This document shows positions 20,442 to 32,429 of a DNA stretch of 64,000 bases, one piece after another. Where the stretch lies: assembly GCF_028640845.1 (NCBI RefSeq), contig NC_080541.1, forward strand, positions 35,803,935 to 35,867,934, given 5' to 3'. How positions within the stretch are numbered: the first letter of the stretch is position 1; each line of letters starts with the position of its first letter. This stretch comes from Ahaetulla prasina. Lineage: Eukaryota; Chordata; Lepidosauria; Squamata; Colubridae. The notes beneath the pieces are model-generated. The model was given only the letters and a program-made list of their open reading frames with translations. It searched no databases and was not told the DNA's origin. The translations under genes were made by a program, and so were the position numbers.

Positions 20442-21500
20442 GCTGCAGCCAGAGGCCATCAAACCAAGGCAAGCTCTCCGAAAAAAGCGTCCCTCGGCGT
20501 GGGAACTCAGGCAAGGGGTCCCAAACGATGCCCGGCGGTGGCGCGCTGGAGGGGACCACCTACCCTTCCCAGCGACCCCCACCCCGGTAATCTCAGCCAA
20601 GAGATCTTCCCGAGACTCGCTTCCAAGCGTCTTTCCTTTGCATCACAGCCTGCTCTCCGAATCGTCCCGGCGGCTCCTCCGAATCGTCCCGAACTCCAAC
20701 CTACTGCTTGCTTTCTACCAGCCGCTCAGAATATCATTCCCGGCCCGTCCTTTCTCGGCCGCCATCTCTTCCTTTCCGGAGTCCGGCTGATCGATCGAAA
20801 GCGAACTTTTTTTTTTTTTTTTTAAGGAACCGCTGCTCGGCTTTCCTTTCCCAAAACTTGCCTCCCTCCCGCCCACCTCTCGACGCTTCTTTTCGCCCAC
20901 TCCCTTCGGCGGAACAGGTGACCGAACCTCGCGCCAGAGAGAAGTAATTGCGCGTTCGGTCTTGCGATTCGCAGGACGGCGTCGCCTTCGAAAGGGGCGG
21001 AGAAGTACCTATGGGGGTGGGGTGGGACCGCGGGCTTCGATTTCGAAAGGTTCGGAAGCCGAATCGCCTCCCCACCTTCGGGACGGCTCTGTTTCGGGCA
21101 GAAGGAGTAAAATCCGGAGGACGAGGGACGCCCAAGAAACCCAGCCCGGTGCAACTGGCGATGCCCGCGTCAATGGCGCCTTAAAATCTTCTCGCGGGGA
21201 ACTACTGGATACTCCTCTCAAGTGGGAGAGTTGGGTAGCTCTGAGGAAAGAAACGCGCTCCGGGAGGAAGGCGGTGTCTCGGCTGCGTTCCCAAAACCTC
21301 CGACTCCCTCCTGTATTCCGGAAGAGCACAAGCTCGCAGACTGGAAAGTCTAGCTAATGCCCGCCTCCGGTCAGTCGCCTCCTTGTTGCCGCTGCGGTTT
21401 TGGCGGTTCTCCTCCCCTGTAGTTACTTAAGGCGGAACCGTTCACGTAGTGGTCCCTTTGGCAGGCGACTCCTCAGCAGGCTTCGGAGAGGAGAAAGCTG
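20442..21500 (-). promoter_or_regulatory. RIPK2: RIPK2 CpG-island promoter and 5' leader
   Basis: This is a block rich in CG dinucleotides in an otherwise AT-rich, CG-poor window. On the minus strand, CCGGAAAG (an ETS-type site, about 20773-20780) is followed by GAGATGGCGGC (a YY1-type site, about 20758-20768). YY1 sites of this kind usually lie at or just after a start site, so I infer a TSS at about 20770-20800 and a leader of about 330-360 nt. A GC box (GGGGCGG) is at 20994-21000. A run of 17 T lies at 20807-20823. No TATA box is seen. The overlapping frames here are products of GC-rich sequence and not genes. Confidence 0.75.
20715..20765 (-). other. Upstream ORF in the RIPK2 leader
   Basis: The ATG inside the YY1-like motif opens a 16-codon frame (MAAEKGRAGN...SGW) that stops well before the RIPK2 start. 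Two further out-of-frame upstream ATGs follow: one opening a 3-codon frame at about 20736, and one at 20643 opening a 16-codon frame that stops at about 20593. Whether they are in the mRNA depends on the start site. Confidence 0.4.
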
Positions 21501-21593
21501 CGATCCCGTCAATACTATATTAATTGGATATAATGAAAGGAAACAATAGGACAGGAACGGTAGGCACGTTTGTGCTCTTATGCACGCCCCTTA

Positions 21594-21994
21594 CAAGCTG
21601 GTCCTCGAGTTAGTCCTCGATTTACGGCCGCAATTGAGCCCAGGACATGTCGCCGAGTGAGACATTTGTTAAGTGAATTTTGCCCCATTTTACCACCTTT
21701 CTTGCCATAGTGGTTAAGTGGATCATTGTAAGCTGTTAAGTTAGTAACATGGTTGTTAAGGGAATCTGGTTTCCCCATTGACGTTGCTTGTCAGACGGCC
21801 GCAAAAGCTTTATCCCAGGATTCCGGGACACTGCAACCGTCATAACTATGAACTAGTTGCCAAGCGGCTGAATTTTGATCATGTGACCATGGGGATAATC
21901 GTAAGTGTGAAAAACAGTCATCAATCACTTTTTTCAGAGCTGTTCTAAATTTGAACGGTCACTAAATGAACTGTTGTAAGTCGAGAACCAGCTG
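21594..21994 (+). mobile_element. TA-flanked MITE (Tigger-like) at promoter edge
   Basis: It starts TA|CAAGCTGGTCCTCGAG and ends TCGAGAACCAGCTG|TA. Body phrases match the family (GTTAAGTGAATTTTGCCCC, CTGCAACCGTCATAA). It marks the outer border of the CpG-rich block of RIPK2. Confidence 0.85.
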
Positions 21995-21999
21995 TAGTT

Positions 22000-24900
22000 G
22001 CAGGCAAGCAAGAAGAAATATATCTAAATTCCGCAAAGTCTTGATTTATTTGGGCTAAAGGTAATAGGCCAGGATTTATACTGAAGTCCTGTGTCAGTCT
22101 GTACTTTTACAGTATGTACTTAAATATTTGAGGTTATCTAAGAAGCATCACCCCATTAGGATGTGTCAGCTAACCATACAATCTTTAGTCCGTGCTTACA
22201 TAACATTAAGACAATTCTCAACAAGCAAATAAATTTTTGTCTTAGGTTGTTAAGTGAGTCAAACCTATCCTACCTCAGTGTATAAATCTCAATCAACAAA
22301 AGTGAACATAAAGTTTAATTAATGCAGAAGAAATAAAACATTGTTTTTGACAGTTTCCACATGAATCTGGTTCCTTTCTGAGGAAAAGAGGAACTTCTTC
22401 ATATTTACTGAGATCAAAGGATCTAAGCTAACCTAAAATAAGCAGCGGGAGAAGTTTTTGGTCCTGCCCTTTGGTTCATTTTAATCATGTGGAAGCCAGC
22501 GGAGAAGGGTAATTTCCAGAAAACATGCCGAGTTAGGGTGCTTTTTAAGAGAAAGCAGAAGTTTTGCTAAAAGAAAAAAAACCCTATATTTTATAACTTG
22601 GCGCAAAAATCTAATAGACATCATTAAATAGACATTTAATTAACATCAAAAATTATTTTCAAAATTGAGAGGCAATTCTCTTTCAATTCTTCTATAAGTC
22701 TTGATAGAGTGTAAAGTCTCATCAAAACACTGATGATGTTACCTAGTTTGGTAATAAAATGTCTTGAAATATCTCTCTGTCTCTCTGTCTCTCCCCTATC
22801 CTCCTTCTTTCTCATCAATTTCTCTCTCTCTCTCTCTCTCTCCCCCTCCCTCCCTCCGATTCTATAAAATTGGACCTGCAATAGCTTAACCTTGCTCCCT
22901 ACCCCTTGCCCTTTCTGCTGGCTTCAAGTTCTCCCAATATCTGCTGATTCTCCCTTGTCGGTTTTGATGGCTTCATGAGAGATCTGCATGGATAACCTTA
23001 TTCTATCTTAATAATCATTTTTTAAAAAAATCTGGCAATTCACTACCATAATCTATAGAAACAGGACATTATGACATTCTTGCCCTAGAAACAAGTTGTT
23101 GAATATTGAAATGAATTCCCAGTCAGAATTCCCAAGCAAAGAGCAACTGGTCAGCATTCTTCATGTATGGAAATTGGAAACTATTTGCTTTCATGTATTT
23201 GGGAAATTCCTGTCAGAGGTCTTCATCAAATTTGGCACTTTCCTAGCTATTTACAACAGTGTTGGGTCTTATAAGCAGTCTGATTTACGCAGTTTTGTAA
23301 AATGATGTACTATTTTCTATTTTTTAATGTATTTATTAGATTTAGATCCCACCCATCTCACTTTGAAAAGTAGCTGGCCTACTTTTTAAGTTCACAAAGT
23401 ACAGAATTAGAAACTGAGTTCTAGTTCCAATTAGAAACTGGATGATATAATTGATAAAATAGGGGGATAATATTTTATTACATAGTATGTTAATTTAATA
23501 TAGGATATTGTATCATGTAGCATTAATTAATTGGAAATATTTCCAAATTCTGTATACTTTTCTTCTCATGCCCTCCAGTGTCTTCAACATTTCAACTTTC
23601 ATGATACCCAGCCAGTTTAAGTAGCTGTTCCGTCTTTGTTTCTGAGTTTTCTTCTCTTTTATAGTAAAAAAAGAAGCGGACAAACACCAGAAGACATTTT
23701 CAAGCATTGTCACCAGATTGATGGGAGTGGGGGTATTGGACCAGAACTAGAAAGATTAGAAAGAAAAAAAAGCTAGAAAGAAATTTAAAATACTCCGAGC
23801 CTTAAAAATAAAAAATTTATTTTTAAAAAATAAAATTTGGACCAGTTATTCTCTTTCAGCCCAATTGACCCTCTAAAACAGGTTAAGTGGAAGGAATGTT
23901 CTGCACAATCTTCCAGCGAAAAGATAGAATAAATAAGTAATAAATAAATAAATTTGAACCCTTTGTGAAATTCTGTGTTTGAGAAAGGCTATTGTGCAAT
24001 TAAAGCTTAATTTGGAAACGCCCTGGAGGAGGGCACCAAGCAGTGCCTATGAAAAAAGGAAAATGCTTTGTTGAGGTAATACATTTGGCCACAGCTTTGG
24101 GTCAGCTTTTAAGCAGAAAAATAGACTTATCTCAGATTGGACACAGAAGTCAGGCTAGTCAGAAATGCTGGGAAATTCCCTTACTCCCCCCCTGTCCCTT
24201 CTGGCTAAGTTAGTTGTCAACAGGAAGGAGGAAATAGTTCAACTCTACAGAAGGACTGTAAGAGCAACCAGAGATCCTGCAGATGCATTGCTTTGGGGAG
24301 GAGGGTGGAAGGAGCTCTATGCGAACTGCAGATCTTTATCATTACAATTTTAATGGCATCCTTTTTATACACGTTGCTTTGCACGTGGTCAGTTGGAGCC
24401 ACTTGGAGCATTTCATGGAAATTCCCATCGAACGGATCCTGAATGTAGTGAAAATGAAAGCAGCAGTTGGGGAAATGGGGGCGGGGGGCGGGGGAGAAGG
24501 GGAAGGGTGGATTAACAGAATTGATGACTGGATTTCCTCTTGTAGTTTTATATTAAAACTACTATGACACTGTTTGTCATAAAATTTGGTGATTGAGCAG
24601 TTTGAAAAATAAACATTTGATTTAATTGATTATTTGTCAACCACCCTGAAATATTTGAAGTTTGGAGAGTGCTTGAATTGAAATAAAGTGTAGGCCTTTT
24701 TTTTAAAAGATCCAATAAGTATCAATTGGAACGCTTCACAGATTCCTTTTCTTTTTTTTTTCTTTTTCCTGCTCGCTGTCATTCCAGGCTTCTTGATCAC
24801 ACCTTATTCTCCTGGAGCTGTTGAACCAGTTTCCCTCCACTCTCTTCTTCCATCCTCCCTTCCCCCACAACCTTTCCATCCCCTCCGCCCCCACAGCCTT

Positions 24901-25260
24901 TTCTTCAGTGTTTCTGCATATCTCTGGGTTTCCCCTCCATCTTTCAATACCTCCCTCTTGTTTGCAGTTATTGCTTATTTTTGACTGTCCATGCACCAAC
25001 CTTCCTTCCTGAAGACGGAAAATGGAATGTAAATTATTACATGTGCTGTTGGTTTTGAAACCTGTTACTCATTAGGAAAAATGACTTTCTCACTTTACCT
25101 TTCTCCCTACAGCCAATTAATTTACAAATAAAATCTGGCTTAGTGGCACAGTCTTGCATTTTACTTGATTTGCTTTTAAGATGTCAGAGTTCAATTGAGT
25201 TGATTAACTTTGGAGAGAAGAGGCTGCAAATGAGCTGCCTGACTTGGAGAAATAAGGGAG
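22000..25260. other. Intergenic, no gene recognised
   Basis: This is AT-rich unique-looking sequence. It contains a pyrimidine tract (22776-22858, TC repeats), a poly-pyrimidine stretch (24750-24910), a G-rich run at 24478-24510 and short (AAAT)n at 23935-23952. I see no coding exon with splice sites and no RNA gene. Confidence 0.6.
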
Positions 25261-25271
25261 GCCATCTAGTG

Positions 25272-25769
25272 CAGCGGTTCTCAACCTGTGGGTCGGGACC
25301 TCTTTGGGGGTCGAATGACAATTTGCCAGGGGTCACCTAAGACCATCGGAAATATGGGAAGTATACTTGCAAGTTGAAGAATCGCGCTCCAATGGTTGAC
25401 TCCACAAGCTAGCTGCAGGCTCTTCAAATCGCTAGCCGAATTCGGCTTCAGGCGCGATCAATTAAAAAAGAGAGAAATCTTTGCTCTGATGTCTGCCTCT
25501 CAAGCCAGCTGCAATCACTCTCAATCGCTAGCCTAATCTGGCTTCAGGCGCGATAAACTTAATAGGGGAGGAGTCTCCGCTTTAATGCCTCTGTCCTCAA
25601 GGCAATCGCAAGCAGTTCAGATCGCTAGCCAATACGGCTTCAGGCGCGATAAAATCAAAACGAAAATAATTTTACAGTTGGAGGTCGTGGGGAATTGTAT
25701 TAAAGGGGTCGCCACATCGTGGGGAATTGTATTAAAGGGGTCGCAGCACTATAAAGATTGAGACCACTG
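25272..25769. mobile_element. SPIN-like hAT MITE with internal tandem repeats
   Basis: The left end CAGCGGTTCTCAACCTGTGG and the right end GATTGAGACCACTG are terminal inverted repeats. A perfect 8-bp duplication, ATCTAGTG, flanks them (25264-25271 and 25770-25777). The following GGGTCGAATGAC and CCTAAGACCATCGGAAATA match the SPIN (Space Invaders) hAT family known for horizontal spread among tetrapods, squamates included. Three diverged internal units carry ATCGCTAGCC(N)AAT..GGCTTCAGGCGCGAT (25427, 25532 and 25622). Near the right end GTGGGGAATTGTATTAAAGG occurs twice in direct order. No transposase is present. Confidence 0.85.
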
Positions 25770-26472
25770 ATCTAGTGACATAATGATGTCACTAAAAGGG
25801 CCAGAGCCATTTTTCCCCATAGAAAAGAATAGAGTAGATAGGATACAGATGTTGGGGTGGGGGAAGCCATTCATTGGAGGCAATCCATTCTCAACCCCAC
25901 CCTTATTACATTGATCAAAAAAGTCTGAAATCACAAAATTTGAGGTGACTTGGGCTATTTGGGAAGTTTTTAAGGGTAAGGTGAGAATAGTTTGATTGCC
26001 CTTGCCTCCTGTTCCCACATCCTAGAAGGCAAAATAATTGGTAAAATTGGATCAAGAAACAAGATTTGATGTCCATGGACTTAAGAGATAAGGGGAATCA
26101 GTGTTGGAATTGGGAGCATTTGGCTCTATGTTGCCACTCATTTTGAAGAAAAACCACCAAATTTAGCTACTAAAATTGTGATATGATCATGGAAATTAAA
26201 AATGGGGTTGCAGACAATAGGTTATCCGGTCAAACGGTATTAGATAACCTGAATATTCAGAAAGATTTCAAAGTTCTGTGGCTAGATTGTTGACTTGTGG
26301 ATTATGTCTTTGTTCATGAAGGTCCTCTATAGCTGTTCTTTAGTTCAGTAAAAATGCTGATTATAACCTATAAAGAAGAGACTTTGTGGTCAAATATTAG
26401 ATGAGAGATCTTTATCAGCCCAGCTACCATGGGAAATATGTTTGATAGAAAAACAAGAGAGGTCTCCTATAT

Positions 26473-26714
26473 TAGGGGTCTCCAACCCTCGTCCCTTTAA
26501 GACTTGTGGACTTCAACTCCCAGAGTTCCTCAGCCAGCTTTGCTGGTATGAATTAGCACAGTGTAACCATAAGGAACAATATGAAGAATCTTAACTGCAT
26601 TTTCTAAAGCAGGGGTCTCCAACCTTGGCAACTTTAAGACTTGTGGACTTCAACTCCCAGATTCTGGGAGTTGAAGTCCACAAGTCTTAAAGGGACCAAG
26701 GTTGGAGACCCCTG
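26473..26714. mobile_element. Composite foldback hAT MITE
   Basis: A left half-element (TAGGGGTCTCCAACCC...CTTCAACTCCCAGAG, 26473-26540) is followed by about 70 bp of other sequence. A complete palindromic copy comes next (CAGGGGTCTCCAACCTTGGC...GGTTGGAGACCCCTG, 26612-26714). The perfect 8-bp duplication TCCTATAT lies at the outer borders of the pair (26465-26472 and 26715-26722), not around the inner copy. The family is the same as at 20049 and 37186. Confidence 0.85.
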
Positions 26715-27039
26715 TCCTATATGACTGTTCCTAACCTGTGTTATTTTCGGTTTCCAGCAAGGAATGCTTTGATTTTAGCAGACCTTTGGGTATTTAAAGT
26801 GATTTGTGGAAGGCTAATAGGAGGGAAATGGTTGATTGGTTATCAATATTGTCTTTATGATACCTGAACTGTGTTTATAATTTTAAAACAAGGCTTTTCA
26901 GTTGCCAGAAGCATCAATGGTTGGAAAGTTGAGGTAAAATAAGTAAAGGAAATGAACCTGGCGGGGGGGGGGGGGAATTCATGAATATGATCTAGCGGTG
27001 TTCTGAACATTTGAGATGTTAACCATTTTTTTTTTTGCT

Positions 27040-28100
27040 ACGCAATGGCCTTCTTTATTTCTACTACTGTTCATGTATATGTTTATTATGTTTTATCGAT
27101 AGGAATAAAATACAAAACAGAAAAACAATACAGTAAAATATACGTTCAACAGTAACAATAACAAAGAGAAAAAATGTGTACATAAAAAGAAAAATGACCC
27201 AAACATCCAACATTAAACATATAACAAAATCCTCCCTGGCTGGATGCTGAAAAGAAAAATAAAAAAAACCTAATTAGATTCTTTTTCCCTCACATACTGG
27301 TCCATAAATAGTTATAAATTTTCTCATCCTTATTTAACAAGAAAAATATATAAACAAATATTTCAATTGAGGAGGTCTCTATCTAATAAATGAATCAACC
27401 CAACATCTAATATATATCAAAAGTAAAATAAAATAAAACAGTCAACAGGTTAGTCCAAATATTATAAGGTAAAGGTAAATGTTCCCTTCGCACATTCGTG
27501 CTAGTCGTTCCCGACTCTAGGGGGAGGTGCTCATCTCCATTTCCAAGTCAAAGAGCCAGCACTGTCTGATGACAATTCCATGATCATGTGGCTAGCATGA
27601 CTAAACGCCAAAGGCACATGGAACACTGTTATCTTCCCACCAAGGTGGTCCCTATTTTTCTACTTGCATTTTTACATGTTTTTGAACTGCTAGGTTGGCA
27701 GAAGCTGGGACAAGTAACGGCGCTAGGGATTTGCAAACTGCCAAACTGTCGATCTTTCTGATTGACAAGTTCAGCATCTTAGCCACTGAGCCACCACATC
27801 CCCAAATATTATACTAGCCTTCAAATACCCATTAACTTCTGTTATTGTATTTAACACATAGAAAGTCCACAAATGGCTTCCAGTCTCTTATACAGCTGTC
27901 TAGTCTGCTATCTTTAATCAAGGCAGTTAATTTTGCCATCACTGCTAGTTCAGTCAGTTTTAAAATCCATTCTTCAACAGTCAGGATCTCCTTTCCTTTC
28001 CAGATGTTAACCTCAATGGGATAATGTTTAATAGGATAAACTTGAGATAATAACAATGACTTATTGTATGACTCCAAGGTGAATTTCCCAGTCTTCATGC
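27040..28100 (-). mobile_element. L1-like LINE 3' part, interrupted by a SINE
   Basis: On the minus strand, 27832-28098 encodes an ORF2 C-terminal segment (KEILTVEEWILKLTELAVMA and DSCIRDWKPFVDFL) like squamate L1 elements. The sequence left of the SINE (27040-27476) is an A/T-rich 3' UTR on the minus strand. The SINE at 27477-27801 splits them. Confidence 0.65.
27477..27801 (-). repeat. tRNA-derived SINE, full length, 12-bp TSD
   Basis: On the minus strand it begins GGGATGTGGTGGCTCAGTGG (A box) and has a degenerate B box (GTTTGCAAATCCC). It ends in ACCTTTACCTT. The duplication CCAAATATTATA flanks it (27465-27476 and 27802-27813), and it sits inside an L1-like element. Confidence 0.88.
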
Positions 28101-28109
28101 TATTTGCAG

Positions 28110-28670
28110 ATGCATTGCTGTCTGTTGGACAAATGTAAATCAGTCAGGATTCAACTGGGTTTTATTTTGTTGCAGGGGTGTGGTGAACCTGAGCGGTAAC
28201 TCAGTGCTGCAATTTAATTAATGAAGGGAAATAGTTCTGCCTTAAAGATTCAGGAAAAGTTGATCTACTCTGACAAAACACTTTGCTTGATGTCAGAGGT
28301 TCTGGCATGTGAACAGCAAATACCTAACAAAGTTGTGCAGTCACGTCACACTCTAATTCAGCAAAGCAAAGTACTTCTAAAAGATCTGCACATCTCATCT
28401 AACATTACCTTCTTATTAGATATTCAAACCTTTAGTTTCTCACTCAGTCACTGAGGAACTATTGTATAAAAACCTTGGTTAATAAACTTATTTGAGTTCA
28501 GTTTGCTGTGGAGCAAAATAGGTGTGGTTAAGTTGTTGACTATGACTGGGAACAAAATGGGAACAATTGGCCACGGCTGCCTGGCTACTCCCACTCCACT
28601 GACTGTGAGATGTACATACCACTTGATTGCAGCAGGGTAGAAGTTTGATAGACAAATAACTAAATACATA
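28110..28670. other. Intergenic, no gene recognised
   Basis: Nothing recognisable was seen. Frames here (28221 plus, 28448 minus) have no signal, domain or splice context. Confidence 0.5.
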
Positions 28671-28677
28671 ATGTATA

Positions 28678-29165
28678 TGTTTGAATAGAATAGAATTGAA
28701 TTTTTTATTGGCCAAGTGTGATTGGACACACAAGGAATTTGTCTTTAGTGCATATGCTCTCAGTGTACATAAAAGAAAAGATACTTTCATCAAGGTACAA
28801 CACTTAAAACACTTAATGATAGTCATAGGGTACAAATTTAACACTTAATGATATAACACTTAATGATAGTCATAGGCTACAATTAAGCAATCAGGAAACA
28901 ATATCAATATAAAGGATACAAGCAACAAAGTTACAGTCATAAGTGGAAGGAGATGGGTGATGGGAACGATGAGAAGATTAATAGTAGTGCAGATTTAGTA
29001 AATAATTTGACAGTGTTGAGGGAATTATTTGTTTAGCAGAGTGATGGCGTTCGGGAAAAAACTGTTCTTGTGTCTAGTTGTTCTGGTGTGCAGTGCTCTG
29101 TAGCGTCGTTTTGAGGGTAGGAGTTGAAACAGTTTATGTCCAGGATGTGAGGGGTCTATAAATAT
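28678..29165 (-). mobile_element. CR1-like LINE 3' end with AATAG tail
   Basis: Plus-strand text ATAGAATAGAATTGAATTTTTTATTGGCCAAGTGTGATTGG, then GCGTTCGGGAAAAAACTGTTCTTGTGTCTAGTTGTTCTGG, is a common snake LINE 3' segment in reverse orientation. It has a short (AATAG)n tail at 28684. Internal duplication: CACTTAATGATAGTCATAGG occurs twice (28808 and 28857). The family assignment is moderate. Confidence 0.6.
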
Positions 29166-29169
29166 GTAT

Positions 29170-31110
29170 AATTTACTAATTCCAAGATTATATCAACCTA
29201 ATTTAAAAAATATGCTATTAGAAGTCAATCATGATCCCCCAGATTTATTTCAAACACTACTATTGAATACAGCCACAGGATCAGCCTTTCCCAATGCGGT
29301 GCCCTGTTGGATTCACTTCCATTATCCCTCACCAGCAAATAGCGTCAAAGAGAAAAGCTTCATTGAGAAAGACTTCATTGAGTACTTGTCTCATAATCTG
29401 TGTGAGGACATATTGTGTATTCAGGTAGAAGTCTTGCAGTGGCCTTCTCATGGAGCCAATTCAAAGTGATGACAGGGCTATGAAACAAGTTTTCACTGGC
29501 TCCCATGCTCTTCTTCTAGTAATAACATCAAAAATGTCCACAGTTGGGTATTTCCCACGGTTTGGAAAAAGTCAGTGAAAAATATTATTTTTCCATGTTT
29601 CTAAAATTGCTTCCATTCATTAAAAATAGAAACCTATAGGACATTGCAAAGTCCACACTTCGAAAGGAAATATGCATGGAGAAAAATTATTGTAATTATT
29701 TAGAGTATAAAATCGGAACCATGATAATCTAAGACTAAATCTTTTCTCAGGTACAAAGCTTCCTGACTGATCTTTGGCCAGTTATTTAATCCATAGTTTC
29801 ACTGAGGAGTTGTGAGGATTGCTGGAGAAATGGTTGTTGAAGATGACAGAACTAGTGGAAATGGCTAAATTAACTTGTTTGATTAGTGAAAGATTAACAG
29901 GTATGTTTATTAGTGACTGGAAATCTCTTTCTACAAATGAGAAAAAATAACTTGTGACTTGTGGGTTTGAAGATTAGACAGGAAGTTTATAGAAAAAAAA
30001 TATTATGATTTAACCTGAGAGTGAGTGTGTAAAACTGCTTCCTGCAAGCATGGAGACAGAGGTATAACAACCTCTTTCCTTACCTATGAACAGAAATAGT
30101 CTCTTCAAAACTCTAAAGAAGCACAGAATGGCACCCATGGGAAAATGAGTGAATGAGGAAAGCACTAGACTTACAGAGAAAAGAAGACTTTGTAAGAAAC
30201 AAAGTTTTACTCTGGGGAGTTCAGCTGAGTAGTGTTGTTATTCTGCTGGGAAGAGAGCTTCCAATATTTCACCTAATGAGTCCAGGCTCTGAGTCCAGAA
30301 TTTGCACTCAAAATATCCATTCCAGTGGTGGATAGTTTTTATAGCTTGCTGCTCATGCAGGAGAAGAGAAGTAAGAGGAAAACTACCTTAAATAAACTGG
30401 ATAGTTTATTTAATAGCAAAAAGACAAAATAAAAATGGACCTTGAGTTTATGAACAAAAGTTTACAAACCTGCCTAATCTATTTACATGCTATCAGAAAA
30501 ATATAGTGCATTTGTTTGTGGGTCTTTCCCTACAAGAGTAAGATTTGCCCGCTTTGGCATCCCAAAATCTGAGGTTTTGAAATATGTTAAAATCCAGTTT
30601 CTGTAATCTGCCAGTCAGCATTCTATTGATTATACCAATTCCATTGATTATGGAATTATTATGGAAGATAGTTATACCAGACTGGAAAAACCTTATAGTA
30701 ATGTATTTTACATATCTTGACTGCCATCTTGTGGTACTATAGTAGTATAATTAGTTTTCATTGATGACAATCCTCTCTACACGTATCTAAATTAAGACAG
30801 TATAAAATGCCATATTCGTTAAAGGACAGGAAACATAAACATGATTAATGGGGAGATTGTAACTTGCTTAACTATCCTGAAGTTATTGGAGGGGAGATAA
30901 GCTAACAAATGTGTTTAATACTCTCTCTTTTTTTATCTGATAATACCAGGAACAACATTTTAAAAGGACTATTAGCAACACACTTAAAATGTGCTTAATA
31001 GAGATTAGTCTAGTCTAGGCTGCATCATAGAACCTCTTCATTCACTGGCACTTAAGATTCCTTCTTGATAGTCCTCAATAATCAAGAAAGTTTTCTAGAC
31101 TGTTACAATT
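29170..31110. other. Intergenic, no gene recognised
   Basis: AT-rich sequence with no convincing repeat or exon. The frame at 29164-29469 has no recognisable domain. Confidence 0.5.
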
Positions 31111-31111
31111 A

Positions 31112-32424
31112 GTATGATCCATTCTGGATTCCATTCATGTTCCTCTGCCCTGGTCCTATTAGACCTCTCAGCGGCTTTCGATACCATCGACCATGGTATC
31201 CTGCTGCGCCGGTTGGAGGGATTGGGAGTGAGAGGCACCGTCTATCGGTGGTTCTCCTCCTATCTCTCCGACCGGTCACAGACGGTGTTGGCGGGGGGGC
31301 AGGGGTCGATTCTCTCGCCCCTCCTGTTCAACATCTACATGAAGCCGCTGGGTGAGATCATCAGTGGCTTCGGTGTGAGGTACCAGCTGTACGCTGATGA
31401 CACCCAGCTGTACTTTTCCACACCGGGCCACCCCAATGAAGCTATCGAAGTGCTGTCCCGGTGTCTGGAAGCCGTACGGGTCTGGATGGGGAGAAACAGG
31501 CTCCAGCTCAATCCCTCCAAGACGGAGTGGCTGTGGATGCCGGCATCCCGGTACAGTCAGCTGAGTCCACGGCTGACTGTTGGGAGCGAGTCATTGGCCC
31601 CGATGGAGAGGGTGCGCAACTTGGGCGTTCTCCTGGATGAACGGCTGTCTTTTGAAGACCACCTGGCGGCCGTCTCCAGGAGAGCTTTCCACCAGGTTCG
31701 CCTGGTGCGCCAGCTGCGCCCCTTTCTAGACCGGGATGCCTTATGCACAGTCACTCACGCCCTTGTGACGTCTCGTCTGGATTACTGCAATGCTCTCTAC
31801 ATGGGGCTCCCCTTGAGGGGCATCCGGAGGCTTCAGTTAGTCCAGAATGCAGCTGCTGGTGATAGAGGAGCCTCGTGGCTCCCACGTGACACCTATCCTG
31901 CGCAGGCTGCACTGGCTACCTGTGGCCTTCCGGGTGCGCTTCAAGGTGTTGGTGAACGTCTTCAAAGCGCTCCATGGCATAGGGCCGGGCTATCTACGGG
32001 ACCGCCTGCTGCTACCGAATACCTCTCACCGACCCGTGCGCTCTCACAGAGGGACACCTCAGCGTGGCGTCGGCGCGACAGTGTCGTCTGGCGGCGCCCA
32101 GGAAGGGCCTTCTCTGTGGGGCTCCGCCCTCTGGAGCGAACTCCCCAGGACTCCGTCAACTTCCGGACCTCCGAACCTTTCGTCGCGAGCTTAAAACTCA
32201 CCTATTCATCTGCGCTGGACTGGGTTAGTTTTTAAACTTATGGGTTTTTTAATGGGTTTTATTCTAAATTTTTAACCGTGGCCAATTCAATAAGTTTTTT
32301 AATTATATTTTAATCGTATGTATATTGTATTATTTTGTATTTTTACCAGGCTGTGAACCGCCCTGAGTCCTTCGGGAGAAGGGCGGTATAAAAATTTAAA
32401 TAATAAATAAATAAATAAATAAAA
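31112..32424 (+). mobile_element. L2-clade LINE with broken RT gene
   Basis: The frame from 31114 encodes the middle and C-terminal parts of an L2/CR1-superfamily reverse transcriptase. It has [20 protein letters not shown] (first catalytic Asp), [13 protein letters not shown] and the catalytic box YADDTQLYF. After LQLVQNAAA (about 31855) the true frame shifts: [18 protein letters not shown] and [16 protein letters not shown] lie in the frame open from 31847, and a second shift occurs near the RSHR segment. The 3' UTR ends CCGCCCTGAGTCC...GGGCGGTATAAAAATTT and then (AATA)n. The N-terminus and endonuclease are missing (5' truncation). It is the longest LINE piece in the window and is not functional. 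Confidence 0.9.
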
Positions 32425-32429
32425 TATTA

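Noticed and set aside
20442..20600. N-terminal extension of RIPK2 starting near 20600
   Set aside because: The first codon there is TTG, not ATG. The only in-frame ATGs are at 20459 and 20441.
20660..21360. Several overlapping 60-136 codon frames in the CpG island, suggesting a divergent gene
   Set aside because: High GC content keeps frames open on all strands; no domain, splice site or start context supports one. A divergent non-coding transcript cannot be excluded.
25427..25660. CRISPR-like array because of three regularly spaced repeats
   Set aside because: There are only three diverged units, inside a hAT element with TIRs and a TSD in a vertebrate genome.
31137..32201. Extra frames of 61-115 codons in the L2 LINE
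   Set aside because: They are other-frame shadows or frameshifted continuations of the one broken reverse-transcriptase ORF.
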